Below are positions 16,766-25,634 of a stretch of DNA of 64,000 nucleotides, piece by piece. The translations under genes were made by a program, and so were the position numbers. This DNA is from Methylocystis sp. Sn-Cys. Lineage in GTDB: Bacteria > Pseudomonadota > Alphaproteobacteria > Rhizobiales > Beijerinckiaceae. The stretch's first letter is position 1; every line of letters begins with the position of its first letter. Under the pieces are notes generated by a model that ran no database searches, had not been told where the DNA came from, and was given only the letters and a program-made list of their open reading frames with translations. The DNA is taken from the NCBI RefSeq assembly GCF_016745395.1, contig NZ_JAERVJ010000003.1, positions 124,001 to 188,000 of the forward strand. Reading direction: 5' to 3'.

Positions 16766-17056
16766 ATGTACAAGAGCATCAAGATTCTTTCCGCCGCCGG
16801 CGCCTGCGCCGCGCTGCTCGTCGTTTCGGCCCATGCCGAGACCGTTTGGAAGCCGCCGGCGGAAATCGCCCAGAAGGCTGGCGACGCTGGCGCCGCTCCG
16901 GCCGCCGCCGCCCCTGCCGCGCCCGCTCCGGCGGCTGCGCCTGCTGCGCCCGTGTCGAAGGCCGAAAAGGAAAAGAGCTGCGCCGATCAGGCTGTCGCCA
17001 AGGGCCTCAAGGGCAAGGCGAAGCGCCAGTTCAAGGCCGAATGCGTCAAGGCCTAA
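16766..17056 (+). CDS. PsiF-like exported protein
   Basis: A 96-residue protein with a signal sequence (MYKSIKILSAAGACAALLVV, cleavage after AHA) and an Ala/Pro-rich linker. The C-terminal block CADQAVAKGLKGKAKRQFKA is followed by ECVKA. The C-x-x-[QE]-A-x-x-KGLKG-x-x-[RK]-x-x-F-x-x-EC pattern matches the PsiF repeat of phosphate-starvation-inducible proteins of unknown function. One repeat is present, where PsiF often has two. The start at 16766 follows AAAAGAG. It converges on ispB, with a shared hairpin between. Confidence 0.8.
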   Translation: MYKSIKILSAAGACAALLVVSAHAETVWKPPAEIAQKAGDAGAAPAAAAPAAPAPAAAPAAPVSKAEKEKSCADQAVAKGLKGKAKRQFKAECVKA

Positions 17057-17090
17057 AAAATAGGCCGGCCGCGAGGGGCTCGCGGCCGGC
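17055..17090 (-). terminator. Strong factor-independent terminator of the polyprenyl synthase gene
   Basis: A perfect 12-bp stem (GCCGGCCGCGAG with CTCGCGGCCGGC) and a 3-base loop are followed, on the minus strand, by a six-T run from the A-tract at 17055-17060. It lies 28 bases beyond the ispB stop. Confidence 0.85.
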
Positions 17091-17117
17091 GTCTCGAATG
17101 CTTGCGTGGCGCGTTGT

Positions 17118-18128
17118 TCAGTAGACGCGCTCGATGCAGAAATCGACCACTTCGAGCAGCGCGTCCTTCCACGGCGAGGCCGGGAAAATCTCCATGGCGT
17201 CGCGCGCGATCGCGCCGTAATGCGCGGCCCGCTCGATCGTGTCGTCGAGCGCCTTGTGCTTTTTCATCAGGCCGCAGGCGGTCTCGACGTCGCCGTCGTT
17301 GATTTCGCCCTTCTCCAGCGTGCGCCGCCAGAACTCGCGTTCTTTCTCGCTGCCGCGGCGGAAGGCGAGCACGACCGGCAAAGTGATCTTACCCTCGCGG
17401 AAATCGTCGCCGACATTCTTGCCGAGCTTGGCGGAGGAGCCGCCATAATCCAGCGCATCGTCGATGAGCTGGAAGGCGATGCCGAGATTCATGCCGTAGC
17501 TGCGCGCGGCGGCCTCATCCGCCTTGGGCTTGCCGGAGAGCATGACGCCCACCTCGGCCGCGGCGGCGAAGAGCTCCGCCGTCTTGCGGCGGATGACGCC
17601 CATATAGGCGTCCTCGGTCGTCGTCGTGTCCTTGGCGGCGTTGAGCTGCAGGATTTCACCCTCGGCGATGACGGCGGCGGCCTGGGAGACGATGCTGAGC
17701 GGCGGGATCATGCCGGGCTCGACCATCATCTTGAAGGCGTGACCGAGCAGGAAGTCGCCGACGAGCACGCAGGTCTGGTTGCCCCAGAGCATGCGCGCGG
17801 CGATCTTGCCCCGGCGCATGTCCGATTCGTCGACCACGTCGTCGTGCAGCAGCGTCGCCGTGTGCATGAACTCGATGCCGGCGGCGAATTTGAGATGCCC
17901 GTCGCCCTTATAACCGCACATATTGGCCGTCGCGAGCACCAGCATCGGCCGCAGGCGCTTGCCGCCAGCCGAAATCAAATGGTTGGCGACCTCCGGGATC
18001 GTCGTGACGTCGGAACCCATGCGCTGGATGATGAGCTGATTGGTGCGCTCGAGGTCCGGGCGGATGAGTTCGAGAAGGCTCTCGAGGCCCGCGCTTTTCT
18101 TCTCTTCGAGCGGAATAACGATACCCAC
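17118..18128 (-). CDS. ispB: All-trans polyprenyl diphosphate synthase (octaprenyl/decaprenyl type)
   Basis: A trans-prenyltransferase of about 336 residues that elongates farnesyl diphosphate to the long side chain of ubiquinone. The first Asp-rich motif is HDDVVDESDMRRG (about 95-107) and the second is LIDDALDYGG (about 222-231). SAGGKRLRPML near the start is also characteristic. Start choice is uncertain: GTG at 18128 after a GGGGGG run, or TTG at 18146. The final chain length (C40 or C50) cannot be read from sequence by eye. It ends at a strong terminator. Confidence 0.92.
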   Translation of the reverse strand: MGIVIPLEEKKSAGLESLLELIRPDLERTNQLIIQRMGSDVTTIPEVANHLISAGGKRLRPMLVLATANMCGYKGDGHLKFAAGIEFMHTATLLHDDVVDESDMRRGKIAARMLWGNQTCVLVGDFLLGHAFKMMVEPGMIPPLSIVSQAAAVIAEGEILQLNAAKDTTTTEDAYMGVIRRKTAELFAAAAEVGVMLSGKPKADEAAARSYGMNLGIAFQLIDDALDYGGSSAKLGKNVGDDFREGKITLPVVLAFRRGSEKEREFWRRTLEKGEINDGDVETACGLMKKHKALDDTIERAAHYGAIARDAMEIFPASPWKDALLEVVDFCIERVY

Positions 18129-18243
18129 GGACCCCCCTGCGGACAAAACAACCTAGCTTTGGGAATTTACGTCCTTGCGTCCTTACCGGCAAGTCGACGG
18201 CTCCCCTGCCTGCTTGCCGGCTTTTTTGGGGCGCCGCAAGCGG

Positions 18244-18486
18244 TTAGTCGAGCGGCTCCTCGATCTCGGCGGCCAGCGTCTGGGCCAGCCGTTCACTTTG
18301 CTCGGCAAGGCGCGAGGCGAGTTCGGAGAGGCGGCGGCCGGAGTCGGTCTCGGCGCCAGCGCATAAATCCTGGATCGCCCATTCCAAGCCACGGCAGCAT
18401 ATGGCTAATTGGCTCAGCCGGGCGCCGAGCTCCGCTTGCGGGACGGGACCCTGATTCTTAACATTGCCGTAGAGGCGGATCGTCAT
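18244..18486 (-). CDS. Small hypothetical protein
   Basis: An 80-residue protein beginning MTIRLYGNVKNQGPVPQAEL, with two vicinal cysteines (ICCRGLEW) and an acidic, helical C-terminus (LASRLAEQSERLAQTLAAEI). It is probably cytoplasmic and may form a coiled coil. The family is not recognised. The ribosome site is weak. It is divergent from trmN6 and lies 100 bases before ispB in the same direction. Confidence 0.55.
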   Translation of the reverse strand: MTIRLYGNVKNQGPVPQAELGARLSQLAICCRGLEWAIQDLCAGAETDSGRRLSELASRLAEQSERLAQTLAAEIEEPLD

Positions 18487-18727
18487 GGCAAAGACCGGTT
18501 TTGGCGAGATTAGCGGCAGAACATGCGTCGTCTTGCCACGGGGCGCGCGAGCGTAAGCTTAATCGAATGGCTAAAATTTTACCGAGCGCGTGAAGGCGCG
18601 GCCGCGCCAAAGACATAAGCCGATGGATTTCAGCGGGATGCCCGCCCGGTCGGGGGAAAGTTAAAAATACTTCATATTGTCGACGTCACGCTTGTGGACA
18701 GCGGACGCGCGTGGAACTGTCCGGACA

Positions 18728-19402
18728 ATGAGCATTGAAGCGGCGGATGGTTTTCTCGACGGCAGGCTGCGCCTGATGCAGGGGCGCGGCCATCGCGCCG
18801 GCCATGACGCCGTGCTGCTGGCCTCCCTCACGGACGCGAATCAATCTGGGCTCATTCTCGACATTGGCGCGGGGGCGGGGGCTGTCGGGTTGATGGCCGC
18901 CACGCTCGCGCCCGCTGCGACTGTCGGCCTCGTGGAGATCGACCCCGAGAGCTGCGGGCTGGCGCAGGAGAATGTCGCGCTGAATGCGCTTTCGGGGCGC
19001 GTGTCGGTTTACTGCTGCGACGCGACCTCGGCCAAATCCCGCCGCGCGGCGGGGCTTGCGGAGGAAAAGGCGGCGCTCGTGCTCACCAACCCGCCCTTTT
19101 ACGAAGCCGACCGCGTGCGGGTGACGCCCGACCCGGACAAGGCCCGCGCCCATGTCGCCGCCGTGCCGCTGGCCGAATGGGTGCGCGGCTGCCTGGCCTT
19201 GCTTGCGCCGGGCGGCGTCTTCGCCATGGTCCACCGCGCCGACGCTTTATATGAGTGCCTCGCTTCGGTTGCGGGGCGGCTCGGCGGCGTCACGGTGCAG
19301 CCGGTCTATTCCCGCCCCGGCGCGCCGGCGGTGCGGATTTTGGTGACCGGGGTGAAGGGCTCGCGGGCGCCGATGAGCGTGTTGGAAGGGCTGGTCGTGT
19401 GA
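18728..19402 (+). CDS. tRNA1(Val) adenine(37)-N6-methyltransferase-like protein
   Basis: A 224-residue class I SAM methyltransferase. GFLDGRLRLMQGRGHRAGHD near the start is the family's substrate-side block. ILDIGAGAGAVGLMAATLAP is the SAM-binding glycine loop (about 43-62), and LTNPPFYEAD (119-128) carries the NPPF/Y catalytic motif of N6-adenine methylases. The closest known type is TrmN6/YfiC, which modifies A37 of tRNA-Val. The ATG at 18728 is used; a TTG 51 bases upstream is unlikely. A composite repeat begins immediately after the stop. Confidence 0.85.
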   Translation: MSIEAADGFLDGRLRLMQGRGHRAGHDAVLLASLTDANQSGLILDIGAGAGAVGLMAATLAPAATVGLVEIDPESCGLAQENVALNALSGRVSVYCCDATSAKSRRAAGLAEEKAALVLTNPPFYEADRVRVTPDPDKARAHVAAVPLAEWVRGCLALLAPGGVFAMVHRADALYECLASVAGRLGGVTVQPVYSRPGAPAVRILVTGVKGSRAPMSVLEGLVV

Positions 19403-19403
19403 G

Positions 19404-19620
19404 TTCAGTCGAGACGCTCGCATCGTTTGGACACACAGGAAAATCACCGCCGTCATTGCGAGGAGGCGGAGCCGACGAAGCAATCCAGGGCAGCGATGCG
19501 GCCCTGGATTGCTTCGCGTCGCTCGCAATGACGGGCTCTGGGCAAAACCAGCGCTTTTGTGGTTTTCGATTCCCGATCGCCAAGAATAAGATTCCCCATG
19601 CGAGCCAATCAAACGGAAAT
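19404..19620. repeat. Composite palindromic repeat (A within B) ending in a gene start
   Basis: GACGCTCGCATCGTTTGGAC, ACACAGGAAAATCACCGCC, a type A unit (19452-19533), AAAACCAGCGCTTTTGTGG, a decayed type B right half and the tail GCGAGCCAATCAAACGGAAA. The last A and the following TGG form the ATG of the next gene. Confidence 0.85.
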
Positions 19621-20134
19621 GGAATCAGACGCCGAGAAGCCCTTGTGGCGGGCGATGAGACCAGGCGATCTCGAAGAGGTCTGCCGGATCGCCGTTGGCG
19701 TCCATCCCGGACTGCCCGAGCGGCAGGAGGTTTTCGAAGAAAAATTCAGGCTGTTCCCCGCCGGCTGCTTTGCTCTGGAGCAGGGCGGGTCGCTCGTCGG
19801 CTACGCCATTTCCCATCCCTGGGCGCTTTTCGAGATTCCGCCGCTCGACGCTTTTCTCGAAAGATTGCCGCCCTCGCCCGACTGTCTCTATCTGCACGAC
19901 GCCGCGGTGATCCCGGCCGCGCGCGGGCGCGGGGCGGCTGCGCAATTGATGGACCGGCTCGGCCTCCTCGCCAGCCGGGAGGGCGTCGGTTTTATTGCGT
20001 TGGCGTCTGTCTATGGAACGGGCCGCTTCTGGCGCGCGATGGGGTTCGCGGCTGCTTCCAGCGACAGGCTCGCCGAAAAGCTGCAGAGCTACGGGCCAAG
20101 CGCCTGCTATATGGTGAAGAAGCTCTCGCTCTGA
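19619..20134 (+). CDS. GNAT family N-acetyltransferase
   Basis: A 171-residue protein beginning MESDAEKPLWRAMRPGDLEE. The acetyl-CoA-binding motif A appears as VIPAARGRGAAAQLMDRLG, and the C-terminal FYGTGRFWRAMGF-like segment (read as VYGTGRFWRAMGF) is typical of GNAT proteins. The substrate is not predictable. The start codon lies inside the tail of the upstream repeat; an alternative ATG 21 bases earlier would be wholly within that repeat. No ribosome site is obvious besides GGAA. Confidence 0.8.
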   Translation: MESDAEKPLWRAMRPGDLEEVCRIAVGVHPGLPERQEVFEEKFRLFPAGCFALEQGGSLVGYAISHPWALFEIPPLDAFLERLPPSPDCLYLHDAAVIPAARGRGAAAQLMDRLGLLASREGVGFIALASVYGTGRFWRAMGFAAASSDRLAEKLQSYGPSACYMVKKLSL

Positions 20135-20146
20135 AGCCGCCCGTCT

Positions 20147-20536
20147 TTACTGCACGATGCTCGCGCGGATGATGAGCTTTGTCCCTTCGCATTCCGCGTA
20201 GCCGAGCAGCCCGCTGCTCTGCGCGCCGCCGGCGGCCGGGGCGTGTCCGGTCCAGACGCAGTCCTTCTTGCCGTCGCTACGGTCGCTCAGCTTGATGGTG
20301 TAGACGCCGCCCTCGAACGAGCCCTCGACCTTGTAGGTCAGCGACTTGCCATTGTCCGTCTGCATCGAGGCGTCGCCGGTCAGTCTGTCTCCGTCCTTCT
20401 TGACGGTCCATGAGCCCTGAGCGCCCCGAACGCCGGCGATATTCTCCTCGGTGACGAGCCATGTCGTCCCGGCCGCCGATGCGGGGCCGCCGATCGCCAG
20501 CACGGCCGCGACCGTAGCAAGAACCCATTTGTTCAT
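20147..20536 (-). CDS. Hypothetical periplasmic protein
   Basis: A 129-residue protein with a clear signal peptide (MNKWVLATVAAVLAIGGPAS, cleavage after ASA) and a Gly/Ser/Asp-rich mature part of predicted beta structure. The segments WTVKKDGDRLTGDASMQTDN and YKVEGSFEGGVYTIKLSDR suggest a small beta-barrel or lipocalin-like fold. Two cysteines (KKDCVW and YAECEG) could form a disulfide. The start follows GGGAGGAG. The family is not recognised. Confidence 0.65.
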   Translation of the reverse strand: MNKWVLATVAAVLAIGGPASAAGTTWLVTEENIAGVRGAQGSWTVKKDGDRLTGDASMQTDNGKSLTYKVEGSFEGGVYTIKLSDRSDGKKDCVWTGHAPAAGGAQSSGLLGYAECEGTKLIIRASIVQ

Positions 20537-20629
20537 GATCTCCTCCCTCTTCTTTCTTTTTGTCGGCGCATTTGAAAGCCGTTCTGTCAGCAAGGCAAGC
20601 AAGGGCGCTGCGTTGGGAAGACTGGGAGG

Positions 20630-21046
20630 CTAGCGTCCCCCGCTGATCGAAATCCGCGCGCCCTCTCGCCGCACCATGTCGTAAAGCATCGCCGCGTGCC
20701 CTGGGGAAAGGCGCACACAGCCGTGCGAGACGGGCCGGCCCAGCGAGCGGGTCGCATAAGTGCCATGGATGGCGTAGCCGCCCGAAAAGAAGATCGAATG
20801 CGGCATGGGGGCGTTGTCATATTTGCTGGAGTAATGGAGGCGCTGCAGCGATTTCGCAGCAAAACTTCCGCGCGGCGTCCGATAGCCCCGGCGCGCGGTC
20901 GACACCGGCCAGACGTAACTGCCCGAGGACGAGACGACATACATCCGCTGGGCCGACAGATCGATATGCACGCGCACGACGGCCTGCGCCGTCCCGCCAA
21001 TGGCGAGCGCCATGGGCAGCGCAAGGAGCAAGGGCCAGTAGCGCAT
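20630..21046 (-). CDS. L,D-transpeptidase (YkuD domain)
   Basis: A 138-residue short L,D-transpeptidase with a signal peptide (MRYWPLLLALPMALAIGGTA, cleavage after AQA). The first strand VRVHIDLSAQRMYVV is the usual YkuD start. The catalytic motif is HGTYATRSLGRPVSHGCVRL, with His about 94 and nucleophile Cys about 110. It should act on peptidoglycan in the periplasm. Compared with the 0.35 kb homologue it is secreted rather than lipid-anchored. The ATG at 21046 is chosen over an upstream extension because it gives a proper signal peptide. Confidence 0.9.
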   Translation of the reverse strand: MRYWPLLLALPMALAIGGTAQAVVRVHIDLSAQRMYVVSSSGSYVWPVSTARRGYRTPRGSFAAKSLQRLHYSSKYDNAPMPHSIFFSGGYAIHGTYATRSLGRPVSHGCVRLSPGHAAMLYDMVRREGARISISGGR

Positions 21047-21147
21047 AGGAGAACTCCGGGCGCCTGGGCGGGCGAAAGGCGGCCAATCGCTCGACCGCCC
21101 ATATAATATGCATCGCTGAGCGCTGCCGTCCAATACGACAGGACGAA

Positions 21148-23349
21148 TTAGGCCGGCGGGGCGCCCGGCTGACCGGCCGACTCCGCATCTTCCCGCGCCA
21201 GATAGCGCTCCAGCGCCGCGGGCCGGCGTCGGCGGGCCTGCGCGAGGATAGGATCGCTGTAATAGGCGCGGGGACCGCTGTTCGCTGCAAAGCCGTCAAA
21301 ACCATAACGCCCGCGGGTTCTGGGTTTACTCGCGGCGAAGAGCCGCGACTCGACCTGGGAAATCGTGACGTTATCGACGACATAGGCGCCCTTGCGGTCG
21401 ACATGGGCGATCTCGTCGCGCACCAGCCGGTTGAGGATGGCGACGAGATTGTCCTGCACATTTTGCGCAAGGAGCTGCAGCGCTGGGTCCTTGGGGTCGA
21501 TCGTGCTCATATCGCCGCGCATGGGCCGGGCGACGCGCAAGATTGCCTTCATGGCGCGAATTTCGACGGGCTCCTCCTCGTCGTCGGTCAAATCCATGGG
21601 CGTCATGAACTGACGCCGTTCGCGCGGCTCGAAGCCGCGTTTGAAGATTTCCGACAGGAACTTCATGATGAAGAGAAAGGCGTCCTGCGCCATCGCGACG
21701 CAAATCGCCATGGTCGAATCGGGCGTGAAGCTCCAGAAGGCCTCGCGGGCGAGTTCGAATTTGTTACGCTCGGTGGAATGCGCCCGCAAATAAGCGTCGC
21801 TTTTCTTCAACAGCTCCCGCACGTCGTCTTCGGAGAGGCCCACCGCCTTGCCGGCCATGACGCAGGCGTCGACAAGGCCCTTCGCTTCGTTGAAACCATT
21901 GGCGGCGGCGGTTCTGTCGGCGGCCGGGGCGGCGCGGATCTTGGCGACGACGGCGGTCAGCTCGTCGCGCAGGCCCGTCTCCAGCCCGCATTTCTTGTCG
22001 AAGGCGGCGCGGGCGGCGATGGCCTCCTCGCGCGCTGAAAGGAGGTCCCGCGCCGCGCCTTGCGGCTCGCAGGCGAAGTCGCCGCCGACCGCCGCGGGCA
22101 GCGCATTGGACTGGCGCGCCGCGGCGAGGATCGGCTCGCAGAGCGGCTTGGCCTCATGGACGCGCGCCCATGTCGGCTCGACGCGAAGCTGGTCGCGCAG
22201 CGTCGTGAGATCGCGCAGCGTGGCGTCGAGATCGAGGCTGGCTTCCGCCTTGGGCATGGGCCGCTTGGCGGCGTCGCCGGCAAGCTCGGCCTTCTGCTTG
22301 AGCGAGATGGACTGGGCGGCCAGCGCGTCGCGTTTCTTCAGGGCGGCGGCCCGCTCGGCGGTCGGGCCGGCGAGGGTCTGGCGGATGGCGGCGATGCGGC
22401 GATTGGCTTCCTCGGCCTTGAGCCGATGGGTCCGGCAGTTCACCCCGCAGGCCGCGCCGCGATTGTCGAGGCCGTGCTCGGCGTCGACCGCAAGCTGCTC
22501 CTCCTGCCGCGCGGTGAGGCTAAGAGCGGCGATCTCTTCCTGCTTGGCCTTGATGGTGGCGTCGAGGTTCTCGACGCTTTTCTCCAGCGCGGCGATCTCG
22601 GCGCGGCCTTCGTCAAATTGGCGGCGCGCGGCGTTGGCGCTTTCGAGCTCCGCCGCCGCCTGTTGCGCGGCTTTCGCCAGCACGGCCTGCTGGGCCTCCT
22701 GGCTCTTGCGGATGGTCTCGCGTAAGGCGGGGCCGGCGGTCCGCGCCGTGTCGATCAGCGCGTCGAGCGAGTCGAGATAGGATTTGAAGGCGGGGTCGGC
22801 GACGATCTTGCCGGAGGCGGCCTCATAGGCGGCGTTGATCTCTTTCGTCGCCGGCAGGATGACGTCGGCGGCCAGCTCCATGGGTTGCAGCTCGGCGACG
22901 ATCTTGCGCGAGGAGAGCTTGAAGATGTTGTTGTAATAATAAGTGAAAGAAAAAAAGGCCGAGATCGAGAAGACGAACAGAAAGACCGCCGCCGTCACGG
23001 CCGTCTTCACCACCATGCGCTCGCGGGCCATGCGGCGCCGCGCGATCAGCGCCGCGAGGTCGGCGCCGAGCGACCAGGAGGTCGAGGCGAGCATGACGAG
23101 CACCGCCGTGGTGGCGACGAAAGTGCCGGCGATCCCGACCACGTCGCCCTGCTCCTTCTGCATGATGTCGATCATGCCGGAGGAGGTCGTGTAGAAAACC
23201 CAGGCGAGGACGGGCAGGGTCACGGCCATGCCGATGCGGCCGAGGTCGATGTCCCCCGCCCAGAAGCGCTTGAGCGGCGCGAAAAGCGCGGCAAGGCGGC
23301 GCGGGGCCGGACTCACGGCGGGACGGGCGGGCGGGCTCGCGGCAGTCAT
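21148..23349 (-). CDS. Large membrane-anchored coiled-coil protein, unknown family
   Basis: A protein of about 733 residues. Three transmembrane helices lie near the N-terminus (around 35-55, 70-95 and 110-140). A long Ala/Glu/Gln/Lys-rich coiled coil follows, covering roughly residues 170-380. A Cys-containing middle region, another hydrophobic helix (FLFIMKFLSEIF) and a charged C-terminus complete it. CGVNC interrupts the coiled coil. The start at 23349 has GGAGG upstream. Architecture suggests an envelope-tethered scaffold or mechanosensing protein; no enzyme motif is seen. The family is not recognised. Confidence 0.7.
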   Translation of the reverse strand: MTAASPPARPAVSPAPRRLAALFAPLKRFWAGDIDLGRIGMAVTLPVLAWVFYTTSSGMIDIMQKEQGDVVGIAGTFVATTAVLVMLASTSWSLGADLAALIARRRMARERMVVKTAVTAAVFLFVFSISAFFSFTYYYNNIFKLSSRKIVAELQPMELAADVILPATKEINAAYEAASGKIVADPAFKSYLDSLDALIDTARTAGPALRETIRKSQEAQQAVLAKAAQQAAAELESANAARRQFDEGRAEIAALEKSVENLDATIKAKQEEIAALSLTARQEEQLAVDAEHGLDNRGAACGVNCRTHRLKAEEANRRIAAIRQTLAGPTAERAAALKKRDALAAQSISLKQKAELAGDAAKRPMPKAEASLDLDATLRDLTTLRDQLRVEPTWARVHEAKPLCEPILAAARQSNALPAAVGGDFACEPQGAARDLLSAREEAIAARAAFDKKCGLETGLRDELTAVVAKIRAAPAADRTAAANGFNEAKGLVDACVMAGKAVGLSEDDVRELLKKSDAYLRAHSTERNKFELAREAFWSFTPDSTMAICVAMAQDAFLFIMKFLSEIFKRGFEPRERRQFMTPMDLTDDEEEPVEIRAMKAILRVARPMRGDMSTIDPKDPALQLLAQNVQDNLVAILNRLVRDEIAHVDRKGAYVVDNVTISQVESRLFAASKPRTRGRYGFDGFAANSGPRAYYSDPILAQARRRRPAALERYLAREDAESAGQPGAPPA

Positions 23350-23403
23350 TGAATAGCGCTCCTCCAATCAGCCCCGCATCATGGGCCTCGGCAATCTGGC
23401 TAG

Positions 23404-23580
23404 CCTGTCCCCATACCTCCCCTTTACGGGGAGGTCGGCGGCCGCCAGCTCGCTAACCGTCGCGGTTGATGCGATGGAAATGAGACCTATTTTTGCCGCT
23501 TCGCAAGCTGTCTGCTCTTTGGACCGCGCGCCTTCAGGCGCGCCGCCCAAATGCGCGCCCGAAGGCGCGCGGTCCAAGTA
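23404..23580. repeat. Half type D element and full type E hairpin
   Basis: ACCTCCCCTTTACGGGGAGG followed by TCGGCGGCCGCC is the left half of a type D element. GGACCGCGCGCCTTCAGGCG ... CGAAGGCGCGCGGTCC (23519-23578) is a complete type E inverted pair. The 23350-23728 gap has no gene. Confidence 0.8.
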
Positions 23581-23728
23581 GCTTGCAGGCCCTTGGCTGG
23601 GCGGGTTTTCCTCCCTAGCTTTTTCGTGTTAGACGGCCGAACCGGCGCGATGGTCGCAGCAGGACGCGCGCCGGCGCCTCTTGTCTCGCGGCCCCTTGAC
23701 GGTTCGCGCACCATAGCAGGAACAAGCC

Positions 23729-24880
23729 GTGTCCATACCTTTCCGTTACGTTGCAAAGATCGGCTCTTATCTCGTCAAGCAGCATCTTATGGGCAGGAAA
23801 CGCTATCCGCTCGTTTTGATGCTGGAGCCGCTGTTTCGTTGCAACCTGGCCTGTTCCGGCTGCGGCAAGATCGACTATCCCGACCACATCCTGAACAAGC
23901 GGCTCTCGGTCGACGAATGCCTCGCCTCGGTCGACGAATGCGGCGCGCCGGTCGTCGTCATCGCGGGCGGCGAGCCGCTGCTGCACAAGGATTTGCCGCA
24001 GATCGTCGAGGGCATTGCGAAGCGCGGTAAATTCGCGATCGTCTGCACCAATGCGCTGCTGCTCGCCAAGAAAATCGACCAGTACAAGCCCTCGCCCTAT
24101 TTCACCTGGTCGATCCATCTCGACGGCGACAAGGAGATGCACGACCGGGCGGTGAGCCAGGAAGGCGTCTACGAGCGCGCCGTCGAGGCGATCAAACTCG
24201 CCAAGTCCAAGGGCTTCCGCGTCACCACCAACAGCACCTTCTTCGCCGACGCCGATCCGGCCAAGGTCGCCAAGTTCCTGGACGAGGCCACGGCGCTCGG
24301 CATCGACGGCATGACGGTGTCGCCCGGCTACGCCTATGAGCGCGCGCCGGACCAGACCCACTTCCTGAACCGCCAGAAGACCAAGGAGCTGTTCCGCGAC
24401 ATCCTGCGTCGCGGCCGCGGCGGGCGCGCCTGGGCGTTTCAGCAGTCCGGCCTGTTCATGAACTTCCTCGCCGGCAATGAAAGCTACGCCTGCACGCCCT
24501 GGGGCAATCCGCTGCGCACGGTCTTTGGCTGGCAGCGGCCCTGCTATCTCCTCGGCGAAGGCTATGTGCCGACCTTCAAGCAGCTGATGGAAGAGACCAA
24601 TTGGGACGCCTATGGCGTCGGCAACTACGAGAAATGTGCCGACTGCATGGTCCATTGCGGCTTCGAGCCGAGCGCCGTTGCCGATACGGTGAAGCGCCCG
24701 TGGAAGGCGGCGGCCGTGGCGCTCTTCGGCGTGCGCACCGAGGGACCGATGGCGGCGGACATCTCGCTCGAGAACCAGCGCCCGGCCGAATATGTCTATG
24801 ACGAGAACATCGCCCGGCTCTCAGAGATCCGCGAGCATGAGGCGCGCGAGCGGTCCGAGAAGCGGTCCACAGCGGCCTAA
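23729..24880 (+). CDS. hpnH: Adenosyl-hopene transferase HpnH (radical SAM)
   Basis: A 383-residue radical SAM enzyme that adds a 5'-deoxyadenosyl group to diploptene, the first step to extended hopanoids. The cluster motif is CNLACSGC (Cys38, 42, 45). The adjacent EPLFR and GKIDYPDHIL and the C-terminal CMVHCGFE cysteine block are family features. The start is GTG at 23729 with AGGAA upstream. It converges on hpnG, whose product acts next; their 3' ends overlap by 60 bases. Confidence 0.96.
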   Translation: MSIPFRYVAKIGSYLVKQHLMGRKRYPLVLMLEPLFRCNLACSGCGKIDYPDHILNKRLSVDECLASVDECGAPVVVIAGGEPLLHKDLPQIVEGIAKRGKFAIVCTNALLLAKKIDQYKPSPYFTWSIHLDGDKEMHDRAVSQEGVYERAVEAIKLAKSKGFRVTTNSTFFADADPAKVAKFLDEATALGIDGMTVSPGYAYERAPDQTHFLNRQKTKELFRDILRRGRGGRAWAFQQSGLFMNFLAGNESYACTPWGNPLRTVFGWQRPCYLLGEGYVPTFKQLMEETNWDAYGVGNYEKCADCMVHCGFEPSAVADTVKRPWKAAAVALFGVRTEGPMAADISLENQRPAEYVYDENIARLSEIREHEARERSEKRSTAA

Positions 24881-25555
24881 GGAGCCGAAGGCCGCGCGGG
24901 AATCGAGGCCCGCGAGGATCAATTCGCCGATTTGACGTGGCGCGCGGAGCAGTTCGCGCGCCACAATTTTTCCGTCCACGTCGCCCTCGGGCGTCAGCGC
25001 CTTGGCGGCGAGCGGGGGCAGGGCGCGCGAGGCAGGATCGCTGATGGCGCGCAGCGCGACGAAGGGGATTTTCCAGTCGCGGGCGTATTCGGCGGCGAGA
25101 TGGGACTCCATGTCGACCGCATGGGCGCGCGACGATTCGCGCAGCCACGCCTTGCTCATCGTATCCATGGCCGGTTCATCGACGCCCACGATCGCGCCCG
25201 AAACGGCCTTGCAGCCCTTGGCGGCGATGGCTTCCGCCAATGCGCCGGAGAGATGCTCATGCGTCTCGTGGCGCGCGCCATTGGAAACGACGGCGTCCGC
25301 GACGACGATATCGCCCGGGCGCAGCGCGTAATCGAGGCCGCCGGCGAGGCCGAAGCTCACAATGGCCGAGAAACGCCGCCCATGCAGGCGGTCGAGCTCG
25401 ACGCGCAGGCGGGCGACGCTGGCGCCGCTGCACAGGACGACGACGCCTTCCGCCATCGCGCAGGCGGCTTCGCGCTTCATGCCGGTGACGACAAGGACGG
25501 GGCCGCGCGCTTCTGTCCGCACCGCCTCCCTGCGTCGGCTCTGAACGAGCGTCAT
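24821..25555 (-). CDS. hpnG: Hopanoid-associated phosphorylase / nucleosidase HpnG
   Basis: A protein of about 244 residues of the purine nucleoside phosphorylase superfamily. It removes adenine from adenosylhopane to give ribosylhopane. VVTGMKREAACA, IVSFGLAGGLDYALRPGDIV and the nucleoside-pocket segment VDMESHLAAEYARDW are visible. The ATG at 25555 follows AGGGAGA. The last 60 bases overlap the convergent hpnH end, so the two C-termini are encoded on opposite strands of the same DNA. It is separated from upstream shc by a type D repeat. Confidence 0.93.
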   Translation of the reverse strand: MTLVQSRRREAVRTEARGPVLVVTGMKREAACAMAEGVVVLCSGASVARLRVELDRLHGRRFSAIVSFGLAGGLDYALRPGDIVVADAVVSNGARHETHEHLSGALAEAIAAKGCKAVSGAIVGVDEPAMDTMSKAWLRESSRAHAVDMESHLAAEYARDWKIPFVALRAISDPASRALPPLAAKALTPEGDVDGKIVARELLRAPRQIGELILAGLDSRAAFGSLGRCGPLLGPLARLMLADL

Positions 25556-25634
25556 GGCGTCTCCCTGCTTTGCAACCGCGCCTACCTCCGATGTTTCGGA
25601 AGGCGAAGTCAACGGTAAACAGGGACGCAGGCGG

